From MFD04716-140 sp963703125 (lineage in GTDB: Bacteria; Bacteroidota; Bacteroidia; Flavobacteriales; Flavobacteriaceae), in assembly GCA_963703125.1 (NCBI GenBank), contig OY969790.1:2108001-2172000 (forward strand): a DNA stretch of 64,000 nucleotides, read 5' to 3'. The first letter of the stretch is position 1, and each line of letters begins with the position of its first letter. The position numbers and the translations under genes were made by a program. The notes beneath the pieces were generated by a model. That model searched no databases. It was given only the letters and a program-made list of their open reading frames with translations, and was not told the DNA's origin. Shown here one piece after another: positions 45,215 to 53,846 of the stretch.

Positions 45215-46120
45215 TTATTTTAGAGCGAATTTCTCAAGTTCGGTATTGAATTTTTCTGCTTCTTCAACAAATAATGCATGACCACTGTTCTCGAACTTAA
45301 CAATATAGGAGTCCTTAATTCCTTTATTAAGTTCTTCGGCAAATTCATATGGGCATAATTTGTCCTGAGTGCCTTGGAATATGGCGGTAGGAATTTTAAT
45401 TTTTGAAAGTTTCGGCCGTAGATCAAGGTCTTTTAAGGCACTAATTGATTCGGTTACAGCATATGGGGAAGCTTCTAAATTGATAGTTTCCAACCATTTT
45501 TCTACATTTTTGGAAATATTACCCTCTTTGGCAACAAATGCACTGCCAAGCCCAGCGATTAAATCCTCTCTTGCCGTCATTGTTTGTTTAATTAATCCTT
45601 TCGCATCAACTTCTGAAAGCCCGTATGGTGATCCTTCTCTTTGTTGCCACGACGGTGCCGCAGCACCAAAAAGAGCCAATTTACCCACATGAGCGGCATT
45701 ATATTTTGTAACATAATGAATCACAACGGCTCCTCCCATTGAGAACCCACCAAGTAACGCATTTTGGATATTTAGTTTTTCCAAAACCACTTTAATGTCA
45801 TCAGAGAAAACATCAAAGTCATAACGCCCATAAGGCCTGTCCGATTTTCCAAAACCTCTCAATGTAATACCAATAACCCTAAAGCCTTTACGGCTTAAAT
45901 ATTGGTACTGATACTCGTACATGGCGTCGCTCAATGGCCAACCATGAATTAAAACCATGGGTTGTCCTTCGCCAAGATCGGTTACATGCAGTTTTACGCC
46001 TTTTTCCACTTCAATATATTCTGCCCTTCCTGCCGAAGCTGCGATTCTTTTGCTTTGTGCTATAATGCTGTTAGTGAAAAGTGAAACTAACATGGTGATT
46101 GCTAAAATTGATTTTTTCAT
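45215..46120 (-). CDS. Secreted alpha/beta hydrolase
   Basis: A 301-residue hydrolase with a signal peptide (MKKSILAITMLVSLFTNSIIAQ). The fold is shown by the oxyanion-hole segment VLIHGWPLSDAMYEY, the nucleophile elbow GFSMGG, the acid region (TQDKLCPYE) and the catalytic His in NSGHALFVEE. It is close to the chloroperoxidase-like hydrolase just upstream, but it is exported. The substrate is unknown; esters or haloperoxidase-like perhydrolysis are possible. It is followed by dps. Confidence 0.86.
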   Translation of the reverse strand: MKKSILAITMLVSLFTNSIIAQSKRIAASAGRAEYIEVEKGVKLHVTDLGEGQPMVLIHGWPLSDAMYEYQYQYLSRKGFRVIGITLRGFGKSDRPYGRYDFDVFSDDIKVVLEKLNIQNALLGGFSMGGAVVIHYVTKYNAAHVGKLALFGAAAPSWQQREGSPYGLSEVDAKGLIKQTMTAREDLIAGLGSAFVAKEGNISKNVEKWLETINLEASPYAVTESISALKDLDLRPKLSKIKIPTAIFQGTQDKLCPYEFAEELNKGIKDSYIVKFENSGHALFVEEAEKFNTELEKFALK

Positions 46121-46226
46121 GTTGTTATTGTTTTAAATGTTATTCCTAATTTGATAAGGCAAAGTTGAAGCGAAAAGTGTAAGTTATTAATGGACACTTT
46201 TCGCTTGACATGGCCCTTTTTTCTTT

Positions 46227-47048
46227 TTAAGCGTTAATGAATTCAAGGATGTCTTTATTGATGGTAGCCGCTTCCGTTGTTGGCATACCATGGGAGAACC
46301 CAGGATAGAGGATTAATTTCCCATTTTGTAAAAGTTCATGTGCTTTTACCGCGGTAGTTTGATAGGGTACAATTTGGTCATCCTCACCGTGCAAGACCAG
46401 AACTGGAACAGTTACAGTTTTTAAATCCTCAGTAAAGTCCGTTTCTGAAAATACTTCGATACAATCAAATTGCGCTTTAATACCACCCATCATTCCTTGA
46501 CGCCACCAGTTGTCTTGAACGCCTTTTTTAATATCCACACCTTCACGATTGTAACCGAAGAAAGGAATTGTGATGTCCTGATAAAATTGCGCTCTATTAT
46601 GCTGTGTATTATAGCGAATATCATCAAACACAGCCAGTGGTACACCGTTAGGATTGTTTTCATCGGCAATCATATAAGGGGTAATGGCACTGATCAGTAC
46701 CACTTTTGCAACACGACTTTTGCCATGTTGTGCAGCATATCTGATAGCCTCTCCGCCCCCGGTTGAATGTCCTACATGAATCACGTTTTTAAGGTCTAAG
46801 AATGCTACTAATTCGGCTACATCGGCAGCATAGGTGTTCATGTCGTTTCCTTTGAATGTCTGAGTGGAGCGTCCATGACCACGTCTGTCATGTGCAATCA
46901 CCCTAAACCCTTTTTCTAAGAAAAACATCATTTGGGCATCCCAATCGTCTGATGACAATGGCCACCCATGGTGAAAGAAAATGGGTTGTCCTGTTCCTAG
47001 GTCTTTGAAATAAATTTCTGTTCCGTCTTTTACTGTAAACTTGTTCAT
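46227..47048 (-). CDS. Alpha/beta hydrolase, non-haem chloroperoxidase type
   Basis: A 273-residue cytoplasmic hydrolase matching cofactor-free haloperoxidases/arylesterases. It shows FFHHGWPLSSDDWDAQM, the elbow GHSTGGGEA, the acid HGEDDQIVP and the His in FSHGMP. I place the start at ATG 47048 (MNKFTVKDGTEIYF), which gives the standard length; an upstream ATG adds 38 basic residues with no family support. An AraC regulator is encoded upstream on the same strand and may control it. Confidence 0.9.
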   Translation of the reverse strand: MNKFTVKDGTEIYFKDLGTGQPIFFHHGWPLSSDDWDAQMMFFLEKGFRVIAHDRRGHGRSTQTFKGNDMNTYAADVAELVAFLDLKNVIHVGHSTGGGEAIRYAAQHGKSRVAKVVLISAITPYMIADENNPNGVPLAVFDDIRYNTQHNRAQFYQDITIPFFGYNREGVDIKKGVQDNWWRQGMMGGIKAQFDCIEVFSETDFTEDLKTVTVPVLVLHGEDDQIVPYQTTAVKAHELLQNGKLILYPGFSHGMPTTEAATINKDILEFINA

Positions 47049-47266
47049 GATTTTTATATTTAAATTGTTAATACTAATTTGATGAAGCAAAGTTGCATCA
47101 AAGCGTAAAGGCCAACAATGGACGGATTTCCCTTTGAATTGCACTTTTTTCCCTTTCTTCAAATGAGGGATACTTTCAATAAATCAAACTTGTTTAGGAA
47201 GCTTCTTTCAATAAAAAAAGCATAAGAATAGACTCATGCACTTTATGATTTTATTGATAGGTACAA

Positions 47267-48091
47267 TTAGAATTGACTTCTAAATGAAACTGGGGATAAA
47301 CCTGTGTGTTTGGTAAAAAAGCGAATAAAATAAGCATCGTCTTCATAATTGAGACTGTAAGCTATTTCTTTGACCGTCATTTTAGTATGGGCCAAAAGCC
47401 GTTTGCTTTCAAGAATAATGCGGTCTTTAATAATATTGTTTGGGGTGCTTTTGCTTAATAGTCCTATTTTCTTACTTAGGTTTTTTGGCGTTACAAATAA
47501 TAATTCGGCATAATTGGCAACTGTGTGGTGCGTTTTATAATGTTGCTCTACTAATTGACTGAATTTCCTCAAAAATTGGACATCAGATTCTTGACTGGTA
47601 TCTGATAAATGATGCTGCTTTTTCCAAATCCGTATTGATTTTAGAATAAGAAACTTTAATAGGGTCCGAAGCATTTCTTCTGTATTGGAATCTTCATCTT
47701 CCATTTCGGTTTGAATTTCCCGGATTATTTTTTGAACATCCTTGGATTGATCTTCATTAAGGGCTATAAAAGGTATTTCAAAAACGTTGTTATAAAGTAT
47801 ACCATCACAAGCTACTTCTTGGTCATGAATTTGAATGCAGTAAAAATCTCTGTTGAAATGTATTAACTGCCCGTCCACAGTTTCGCATGGCTTTAAAACT
47901 ACTTTTGGATTGATAAACAACAGTGCATCCGTATCCATCTTGAATTCCTGAAAATCAACTTGGATAATTGCTTTCTTAGGAATAAACAAAATTTTGATAT
48001 GGTCCTCTATTGAAGAAAGTGATTTTTCTGCAAGTGCCAGTTTGCTGAATTCTAAATTGCCGAATTGTTTGTATGAAAATTCTTTTAGCAT
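47267..48091 (-). CDS. AraC family transcriptional regulator
   Basis: A 274-residue regulator. The N-terminal cupin-like ligand domain covers about 1-150 (LALAEKSLSSIEDHIKILFIP, CIQIHDQEV). The C-terminal AraC HTH covers about 185-274 with AELLFVTPKNLSKKIGLLSK and the second-helix motif VKEIAYSLNYEDDAYFIRFF. It precedes the two alpha/beta hydrolases and dps on the same strand and may activate them. Inducer not known. Confidence 0.88.
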   Translation of the reverse strand: MLKEFSYKQFGNLEFSKLALAEKSLSSIEDHIKILFIPKKAIIQVDFQEFKMDTDALLFINPKVVLKPCETVDGQLIHFNRDFYCIQIHDQEVACDGILYNNVFEIPFIALNEDQSKDVQKIIREIQTEMEDEDSNTEEMLRTLLKFLILKSIRIWKKQHHLSDTSQESDVQFLRKFSQLVEQHYKTHHTVANYAELLFVTPKNLSKKIGLLSKSTPNNIIKDRIILESKRLLAHTKMTVKEIAYSLNYEDDAYFIRFFTKHTGLSPVSFRSQF

Positions 48092-48214
48092 GTTTCAACT
48101 TTTGTTAGAATTCATTTTCTCTATTGAATCAAATATACTTTTAAAGTACTAATGATGTATTTAATTATAATCGGCACCCTTATAAATCATGTTCCGATTT
48201 ATGATGGCCTATTT

Positions 48215-48532
48215 TTATTGGACAATTTTTAAGGATTGAATTAACTCGTTTTTAAATTCATAAGTATAGGTCAGTACAAGCGGACTTCCTGGAAAACTTC
48301 CTGAAATGTCGGCCTTCAAAGTTTGTTGCGTTTCTGAATATTCAAGTGGTTTCATTTTCACTTGATAATCTTCATTTGCTTTTTTTATCCAATTTGCTAT
48401 TTCCCTTTTCCCATTGTGTGTTTTCCCCTCGTCAAAAACTACAGCTGTTTCGGTAAAACAATTGGCATACGCCATACTGTCGAAATTGTCCTGGGCTTTA
48501 ACTAAATCCGATATTACTTTTGGTAAGTTCAT
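48215..48532 (-). CDS. SnoaL/NTF2-like protein
   Basis: A 105-residue single-domain protein with the alpha+beta cone of the NTF2-like superfamily: MNLPKVISDLVKAQDNFDSMAYANCFTETAVVFDEGKTHNGKREIANWI (the typical helix and first strands) and a closing TYTYEFKNELIQSLKIVQ strand. I choose ATG 48532, since an upstream in-frame ATG would overlap the SDR gene and adds unconserved residues. Such proteins serve as small enzymes or polyketide cyclases; the role here is unknown. It follows the SDR gene in the same operon. Confidence 0.78.
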   Translation of the reverse strand: MNLPKVISDLVKAQDNFDSMAYANCFTETAVVFDEGKTHNGKREIANWIKKANEDYQVKMKPLEYSETQQTLKADISGSFPGSPLVLTYTYEFKNELIQSLKIVQ

Positions 48533-48560
48533 TTTGTTTATTATATAATGATTATTAAAA

Positions 48561-49352
48561 TTAAATGGTCGGGATGGTTCCACCGTCAATCACAAACTCC
48601 GTTCCTGTCAAATAATTGGCTCTTGGCGAAACTAAGAATCCGACCAATTCGGCAATTTCTTCGGGTTGCGCAGGTCTTCCAATGGGTATTCCGCCCAATG
48701 CGTCCATAACGCTTTGTTTAGCCTGTTCAATTGTGCTATTTGAACTATCTGCAATGCGTTCCATCATTTTTTCTGAAGAAGCCGTCATGATCCAACCTGG
48801 TGAAACCGTTAAGATCCGCACTCCTTTTGGAGACACTTCGTTTGACAAACTTTTGCTGTAATTGACAAGGCCGGCTTTTGCGGCTGCATAAGGCAAAGTA
48901 GAATAATATAGCGGTAACCTGGCTTGAATAGAGCCAATGTGAATGATAACCCCACTTTTTTGTTCGATCATTTGTGGTAAAAAGCCTCTGTCCAAACGCA
49001 CGGGTGCCAACAAATTGGTTTGAAGCGTTTCCTCCCAATCGGTATCGCTCAATACTGAATAACCACCACCTTTAGTTTCGGAACCACCCATGTTGTTGAC
49101 CAAAATATCCAGTCTCCCAAATTGTCGCAATACGTTACTTATTACTTTTTGGGATCCTATAGGGTTGCTTAAATCGGCGGAAATAAAGTGAAGGTTTTCA
49201 TTTGGTGTTTCTGGGGCATTTCGTGCGGTTACAATCACCGTTGCACCTGCAGAAAATAATCGTTCAGCAATGGCTTTTCCGGCTCCTTTTGTGCCGCCTG
49301 TTATCAAGGCTATTTTTCCTGATAACTCATTATCAATATTAAACCGTTCCAT
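48561..49352 (-). CDS. SDR family oxidoreductase
   Basis: Classical short-chain dehydrogenase of about 263 residues. The NAD(P) motif is TGGTKGAGKAIAE, the NNMGG motif follows, and the catalytic triad has the Ser region HIGSIQAR and Tyr-Lys in YAAAKAG. It ends with SPRANYLTGTEFVIDGG, typical of the family. The start at 49352 (MERFNIDNELSG) is favoured, though an ATG four residues upstream is also possible. It is divergent from the HxlR regulator and has NTF2-like partner downstream. Substrate unknown. Confidence 0.9.
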   Translation of the reverse strand: MERFNIDNELSGKIALITGGTKGAGKAIAERLFSAGATVIVTARNAPETPNENLHFISADLSNPIGSQKVISNVLRQFGRLDILVNNMGGSETKGGGYSVLSDTDWEETLQTNLLAPVRLDRGFLPQMIEQKSGVIIHIGSIQARLPLYYSTLPYAAAKAGLVNYSKSLSNEVSPKGVRILTVSPGWIMTASSEKMMERIADSSNSTIEQAKQSVMDALGGIPIGRPAQPEEIAELVGFLVSPRANYLTGTEFVIDGGTIPTI

Positions 49353-49479
49353 TTTAGTTTGCATTTATATCACAAAATTCCATCATATGTTCTATTAGAA
49401 CAAGTACGGAAAATCGAATTGCATAGGGATAATTTTATCCCCTATTGTACATTTTGGAACATTGAATTATTTTTGAAAT

Positions 49480-49833
49480 ATGTACGAAAGAAAAATTCTA
49501 TTGAACCTTCATTGCGGTCTGGACCTTGTTGGGGAAGTGCTGTATGGTAAATGGAAAATGCGTTTGTTGTGGTTTATTAATGGAGGACATCAACGCCCTA
49601 GTGAATTACAGCGTAAAATCCCCGATGCTTCCAGAAGGGTTTTAAATATTCAATTGAAAGAACTGGAAGGCCACGAATTGGTTACAAAAAAAATCTATCC
49701 AGTGGTTCCTCCCAAAGTGGAATATTCCCTAACGGAATTTGGAAAAACATTGATTCCCGTGATTTCAGTTTTGGGTGATTGGGGCGATAAAAACGAAGAG
49801 CGTTTGCGGTCTTTGATTTTAAAAAATTCGTGA
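49480..49833 (+). CDS. HxlR family winged-helix regulator
   Basis: A 117-residue MarR-like regulator. It has a cysteine (Cys12) near the start (ILLNLHCGLDLVGEVLYGKWKM), then the recognition part RRVLNIQLKELEGHELVTKKIYPVVPPKVEYSLTEFG, a hallmark of HxlR proteins. HxlR-type factors usually regulate the divergent gene, in this case the SDR/NTF2 operon 127 bases away. Cys12 may be a redox sensor, by analogy with HypR/YodB. Confidence 0.9.
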   Translation: MYERKILLNLHCGLDLVGEVLYGKWKMRLLWFINGGHQRPSELQRKIPDASRRVLNIQLKELEGHELVTKKIYPVVPPKVEYSLTEFGKTLIPVISVLGDWGDKNEERLRSLILKNS

Positions 49834-49907
49834 ATGTCGGTTACAGAATAAATTCATAGAATCTATTTAACATCTCTCATATTTACGATGTTTTTCAGCT
49901 TGCACAT

Positions 49908-50074
49908 AAACCCGCGCTATGTGAAGTCCGCGCATTTTTATGGGAATATAGCAAAATCCTTTTAACCAATGGCAGTGGATATGGACTTCCCTGTAATCGA
50001 TAGGGTTCGCCAAGGAGGTTTATCTACATTCGTTTGTTACCCCGGTTATAGGCTTGCGCAACGATTACTTTTGT
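49908..50074 (+). repeat. Cassette-type intergenic repeat, copy 1 (diverged)
   Basis: About 167 bases sharing the left core GCGCTATGTGAAGTCCGCGC, ATTTTTATGG-GAATATAGCAAAATCC and the right end GGCTTGCGCAACGATTACTT with copies 2-4. The centre is the most diverged. It borders the IS3-family remnant and a gene cluster transcribed on the minus strand. Confidence 0.72.
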
Positions 50075-50091
50075 TTTGAATTTACTGTATT

Positions 50092-50208
50092 ATGACACGC
50101 AGGAAACACACATTGAAATTCAAGTTAAAGATGGTGCTGGAGGGGCTATTGGAACGTTTTACCATCCAAGAGCTGTGCCGCTCGAATACGCACTGCGCCG
50201 GCAATTAA
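50092..50208 (+). pseudogene. IS3-family transposase OrfA remnant
   Basis: A 38-codon frame beginning MTRRKHTLKFKLKMVLEG and continuing TIQELCRS is the start of IS3-type OrfA, which normally reads MTRRKFTxKFKxKVxLEAL...TIQELA. It stops after SNTHCAGN. No OrfB, no terminal inverted repeats and no downstream helix-turn-helix are seen, so this is only a fragment. It lies 17 bases from the end of repeat copy 1. Confidence 0.72.
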
Positions 50209-50252
50209 CTTACCGCGAGTTGCCACACGTTATTTATTTATAGTTTTGAAAA

Positions 50253-51131
50253 CTAGAATTCACTATTAATTTTTTTATTTGGCATTAGATAAACTTCTTT
50301 GTTTTTAAAATCCAAGATAATATGAAATCGTTTTAGCAGGTTACCTCCAAACAAAGCAGGTATATTTGAGTCAACTTTTGTCTTCATTAGATCAGCTGGC
50401 ATATTATATATTTCAAAGCCACCAATTTCGATTCTTGGAATTAAAACGTAATCAGATTTTGCAACGGTACCATCTGTACCTAAACTAGTGGATTCACCAA
50501 TAACTTGGTATTCATATAAAGGTTTATTTTCGATTACTGTATTGTAATACACCTTTAAAGTAGAATTGTAACCAGTATCTAACATTGACCAAATTTTTAC
50601 TTTTTTCTTTCCGTTATACAATATCGTATTTATATATGGGAGACCGTTTATAAATTTCAATTTGGTTTTGCTATATCTCACATAATAATCTGGAAGATTA
50701 TCTGAAACCAAAAGTTCTTTACTTTCGAAATCAATTTCCACTATTTTATCTCCGAAAAAATTCCAGCCAATTAACCCATCTAATTTTTCACTTTCGGGAT
50801 ACGATATTCCAAGCACATCTTTTCCTGTGTAAACTTGCTTTCCTATTGTGACAAGATTATTAAAACTTTTACTTTCTTTTGAACCCCCATTACCACCTCC
50901 ATTGAAAACTAAGGTGTCAAATTTAATATTGACATTTTTTGCCTCCATTTTTGTTTTATTGATAACAGTAATATTGGCTCCTAAATCAAATACTAAATTC
51001 AAGGTGTCAGACTGATTAATAAGTCCTTTTATGTATATACGATTATCATCTCCCAGTTTAAACGGAATAACTTCTTGAGCATTTGAAGCAACAGCAGAAA
51101 GAAGGAATAGTAATATCAAAGCTTGTTTCAT
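50253..51131 (-). CDS. Secreted retropepsin-like aspartyl protease
   Basis: A 292-residue protein with a signal peptide (MKQALILLFLLSAVASNAQ). Two half-sites are visible: LVFDLGANITVINK (first Asp, about 49, in D-L-G rather than DTG) and WSMLDTGYNSTLKVY (second, DTG). Each is followed by hydrophobic strand motifs such as LDGLIGWNFF and IPALFGGNLL. This matches the duplicated aspartyl protease family found in Bacteroidota lipoproteins and secreted proteins. Function unknown. AT-rich, and the first cargo gene of the repeat-separated block with AraC upstream. Confidence 0.78.
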   Translation of the reverse strand: MKQALILLFLLSAVASNAQEVIPFKLGDDNRIYIKGLINQSDTLNLVFDLGANITVINKTKMEAKNVNIKFDTLVFNGGGNGGSKESKSFNNLVTIGKQVYTGKDVLGISYPESEKLDGLIGWNFFGDKIVEIDFESKELLVSDNLPDYYVRYSKTKLKFINGLPYINTILYNGKKKVKIWSMLDTGYNSTLKVYYNTVIENKPLYEYQVIGESTSLGTDGTVAKSDYVLIPRIEIGGFEIYNMPADLMKTKVDSNIPALFGGNLLKRFHIILDFKNKEVYLMPNKKINSEF

Positions 51132-51198
51132 AGAGCATTATTTTAATTTTATAGCAAAGTTAGAGCTGCCTTACTAAACACTATTGTAAAATATTGCA

Positions 51199-51990
51199 CT
51201 ACTTAATTAAAAAACAACTTTGAAAATCCAATGGGTTGACACCTGTAAATCGTTTAAAATTCTTATAAAAATGTGAAGTGTCATAAAACCCACAATCAAT
51301 CGCGACATCAAATATGGGTTTTCCATTTTTAAGCTTTTTTTTACTCTTTTCAATTTTTTTTAACAAAACATAATTATTTGGTGTTAAACCTGTTTCCTGC
51401 TTAAAAAATCTTATGAATTTATATTTGTTCAACCCAAATTGACTTGCAGTTTTATCCAATGAAAAAGATTCAAAGCTTGTTTCAGCGATAAAAGATTGGA
51501 ATAATTTACTTGTAGCTAATTTCATAGGTTTAACAGTAGCGTATTTTGTAACAAGTAATTTTAATGCAACAACTAGTCGATTTTCAAAATCGATTTCATT
51601 ATTTTTAAAATGGACTGACAAAGAATAGAGTTCATTAAAAATAGATTGGTCATAGATAATCTTATCTTCAAAAAACACAGGTTCCCCATTATTAAAATCT
51701 TTAATTGCTTCTGGGGAAACATAAAATGTAAAAAATGAGTTTCCTAAATCTTTGTCGCAAGGTGTGGCGTGGACTTCATTTGGATGAACTATTGATAGTA
51801 CTCCTTTCGGCACTTTTATATCTTTATCATCAAGTCTAATATTAAAAGTGTTTTCTAAAATTAAAGCAATGTTGAAGGTATCGTGTGTATGAAAAGGAAA
51901 ATCTAACGTATGTGATTTTGCATTTAGCAATTCCAATCCATCAAGTATTGGTAAATGGTGGTATTCACTTATGTTTCTTTTGCTCACCAA
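51199..51990 (-). CDS. AraC family transcriptional regulator
   Basis: A 263-residue regulator with a cupin-like N-domain (about 20-115, HHLPILDGLELLNAKSH, HTHDTFNIALILE) and an AraC-type HTH C-domain (about 170-263, ASQFGLNKYKFIRFFKQETGLTPNNYVLLKKIEKSKK, FDVAIDCGFYDTSHFYKNFKRFTGVNP). It lies between repeat copy 2 and the aspartyl protease gene, in the same direction and 67 bases away, so the two probably form one cassette. Confidence 0.88.
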   Translation of the reverse strand: MVSKRNISEYHHLPILDGLELLNAKSHTLDFPFHTHDTFNIALILENTFNIRLDDKDIKVPKGVLSIVHPNEVHATPCDKDLGNSFFTFYVSPEAIKDFNNGEPVFFEDKIIYDQSIFNELYSLSVHFKNNEIDFENRLVVALKLLVTKYATVKPMKLATSKLFQSFIAETSFESFSLDKTASQFGLNKYKFIRFFKQETGLTPNNYVLLKKIEKSKKKLKNGKPIFDVAIDCGFYDTSHFYKNFKRFTGVNPLDFQSCFLIK

Positions 51991-52023
51991 ATTTTTATTT
52001 AAATTATGATCGGTTTTTTTCTA

Positions 52024-52200
52024 ACCAACGCCGCGCCATGTCCAATCGGCGCATTTTTATGGAAATATAGCAAAAATCCTTTCAACCATGGGAAGGGAAG
52101 GTTGGCTTTCCTTTGATCCTCGGATAGGGTTCGCCCAAAAGGCTTATATACATCCGTTCGTTGCCGATCAAAGGCTTGTGCAAGGGTTACCGGTGTTGGC
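52024..52200 (+). repeat. Cassette-type intergenic repeat, copy 2
   Basis: About 177 bases from ACCAACGCCGCGC to CGGTGTTGGC. It shares GCGCATTTTTATGGAAATATAGCAAA, TCCTTTCAACCATGGGAAGGGAAGG, GGTTCGCCCAAAAGGCTTATATACATCCGTT and ATCAAAGGCTTG with copies 3 and 4, in the same orientation. It separates the AraC gene and the lipoprotein gene. Confidence 0.85.
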
Positions 52201-52205
52201 AATGG

Positions 52206-52655
52206 TTATTTTTTGTTTTGATATTTGTAACTGCAACCTTCAATACAAACTGGTCCGCTGGTGGGTGTGAGGATAAAGTAATCCAAGAAAAATTCCAATT
52301 TATATGTTATAAAACCATCTTCATTTTCAGACTCTGTGTTAAATCCAATACAGTTGTATTCCAGAAGCAATTTATTTTCTTCTATCGAAAAATTACCTGC
52401 AATGCATTCAGTAAATCTATCCGAAGAAAATGTTCCATTTTCAAAAAATTCAATTTCTTCTCCATTTTCAGTATCAACCCAATATTGAGGTCCGCCTGAG
52501 CTGATATATGCTTTGGTCTGTTTCCATTTTCCCACTATCAAAGATTTGTTTGCAGTTAATGGTCCATCCATTTTTTTATCACAAGCGATAAAAAAAAACA
52601 AAGATGTTATTAAATAGAGATTTGATTTCATTTTGACTTTTTGTTTAAGATGCAA
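52206..52655 (-). CDS. Hypothetical lipocalin-like lipoprotein
   Basis: A 149-residue protein with a lipoprotein signal (LITSLFFFIAC, Cys25). The mature sequence starts LIVGKWKQTKAYISSGGPQYWVD and contains FFENGTFSSDRF, the motif style of lipocalin-like domains in Bacteroidota. Cysteines are also present near the end (GPVCIEGCSY). It occupies its own slot between repeat copies 2 and 3. Ligand and function are not known. Confidence 0.65.
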   Translation of the reverse strand: MHLKQKVKMKSNLYLITSLFFFIACDKKMDGPLTANKSLIVGKWKQTKAYISSGGPQYWVDTENGEEIEFFENGTFSSDRFTECIAGNFSIEENKLLLEYNCIGFNTESENEDGFITYKLEFFLDYFILTPTSGPVCIEGCSYKYQNKK

Positions 52656-52674
52656 TTATTCTTCAAAGGCTGCG

Positions 52675-52869
52675 TGTAACGGTCAAGAATAAGAGCAGTA
52701 GCGCTGTAAAAGTCCGTGCATTTTTATGGAAATATAGCAAAATCCTTTCAACCATGGGAAGGGAATGTGGACTTCTCTTGGTCCCTTGCCATGGTTCGCC
52801 ACTGAGGCTTATATACATCCGTTTGTAGCCCGATCAAATGCTCGTGCAACGGTTACTTTTGTTGGCTAC
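52675..52869 (+). repeat. Cassette-type intergenic repeat, copy 3
   Basis: About 195 bases: a distinct left end (GTAACGGTCAAG), then GCGCTGTAAAAGTCCGTGCATTTTTATGGAAATATAGCAAAATCC, the CCATGGGAAGGGAA block, GGCTTATATACATCCGTTTG and CGTGCAACGGTTACTTTTGTTGGC. It ends GTTGGCTAC, inverted to AGCCAAC at the start of copy 4; the two ends bracket the cyclase-like gene. Confidence 0.85.
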
Positions 52870-52874
52870 AGTTT

Positions 52875-53657
52875 TTAAATCTCTTTAAAGGATGCTGCAA
52901 ATTTTCTCAAATCTGGACGACCATAAAAGACATCCTCTGCTTCATCAGCTTTATACAAATCGGCAGCAATTTTGTTGTATTTATTTCGCATCCATCCATA
53001 TTTGGCTTTAATACCCGGAGCCTTAAATTTTAGTCCGTTAATGATGCTTTGTCTTAACTTTTTATAATATTCCTCAAGCTCTTCATTTCTATAATAATAA
53101 GATGCCCGAGAAAAATAATCAAAATACAATTTGTCGTCTAAATCAAATTTTAGGTATGAATCTACTTTGCCGTCAAATTGAACCGCCCGATAGCTTTTAA
53201 TATTATTGAAAGTATAATTCTCTTTCATTATGTCTAAAACAGATTTGTCGAAAATTACTCTGGGATACATTGCTGCATGGCTCTCGGTCAAATAAGCATC
53301 TACCATTCCTGGTCCGAAAACGAAATCTTTTGTATGATAGATATTTCCATAGGCTATTGCTCCACGGCAAAAAATCTGTCGGTAAGCAAGAGCCGCAATT
53401 AATTTGTGGATATTAGTCAGGAAAAATTGCATCTCTTTTATATCATCTTCTTTAAAAGAAACTACAATAGAATCAGAAAACTGAGTTACTATTTTAGAAG
53501 TCTCTTTAGGCATTCTGGATACAATTTTTTTCATCTCTTTGAGAGCTTCGAGAAGATTTTTAATCTTTTCAGTTTGTCCTTTCTCTTTTTCAGTATCCTC
53601 AATAATTTTTTGAAAACCTAATATGTCCAGGAAAAGCACATATCTTTTTTCGTACAT
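52875..53657 (-). CDS. Class III nucleotide-cyclase-fold protein, function unknown
   Basis: A 260-residue soluble protein. YVLFLDILGFQKIIE (6-20) has the F-x-D-x-x-G-F pattern of the first metal-binding Asp of class III adenylyl/guanylyl cyclases (Asp11). VTQFSDSIVVSF (57-68) provides the second (Asp62) at a spacing typical of the fold, and FCRGAIAYGNIYHTKDFVFGPGM resembles the beta-strand with the substrate loop. Full cyclase activity is not proven since transition-state residues are not evident. Cyclases of this kind occur in Pycsar anti-phage systems, but no paired effector was identified. It sits alone between repeat copies 3 and 4. Confidence 0.7.
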   Translation of the reverse strand: MYEKRYVLFLDILGFQKIIEDTEKEKGQTEKIKNLLEALKEMKKIVSRMPKETSKIVTQFSDSIVVSFKEDDIKEMQFFLTNIHKLIAALAYRQIFCRGAIAYGNIYHTKDFVFGPGMVDAYLTESHAAMYPRVIFDKSVLDIMKENYTFNNIKSYRAVQFDGKVDSYLKFDLDDKLYFDYFSRASYYYRNEELEEYYKKLRQSIINGLKFKAPGIKAKYGWMRNKYNKIAADLYKADEAEDVFYGRPDLRKFAASFKEI

Positions 53658-53674
53658 AATTTATTTTAAATTAT

Positions 53675-53842
53675 AGCCAACGGCGCGCTATGTGAAGTCC
53701 GCGCATTTTTATGGAAATATAGCAAAATCCTTTCAACCATGGGAATGGAAGGTTGGCTTTCCTTTGATTCCTGAAAAGGTTCGCCCAAAAGGCTTATATA
53801 CATGCGTTTGTGGCCCGATCAAAGGCTTGCGCAACAGTTACC
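53675..53842 (+). repeat. Cassette-type intergenic repeat, copy 4
   Basis: About 168 bases from AGCCAACGGCGCGCTATGTGAAGTCCGCGC to GGCTTGCGCAACAGTTACC, with ATTTTTATGGAAATATAGCAAAATCC, CCATGGGAATGGAAGGTTGGCTTTCC and GGCTTATATACATGCGTTTG between. Its two ends are imperfect inverted repeats (AGCCAACGGCGCGC versus, on the other strand, a GTAACTGTTGCGC end). Confidence 0.85.
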
Positions 53843-53846
53843 ATTA

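Noticed and set aside
49908..53842. Classical integron or CRISPR array
   Set aside because: No integron integrase or cas genes are visible; the repeats are too long and too far apart for CRISPR and lack exact attC core sites.
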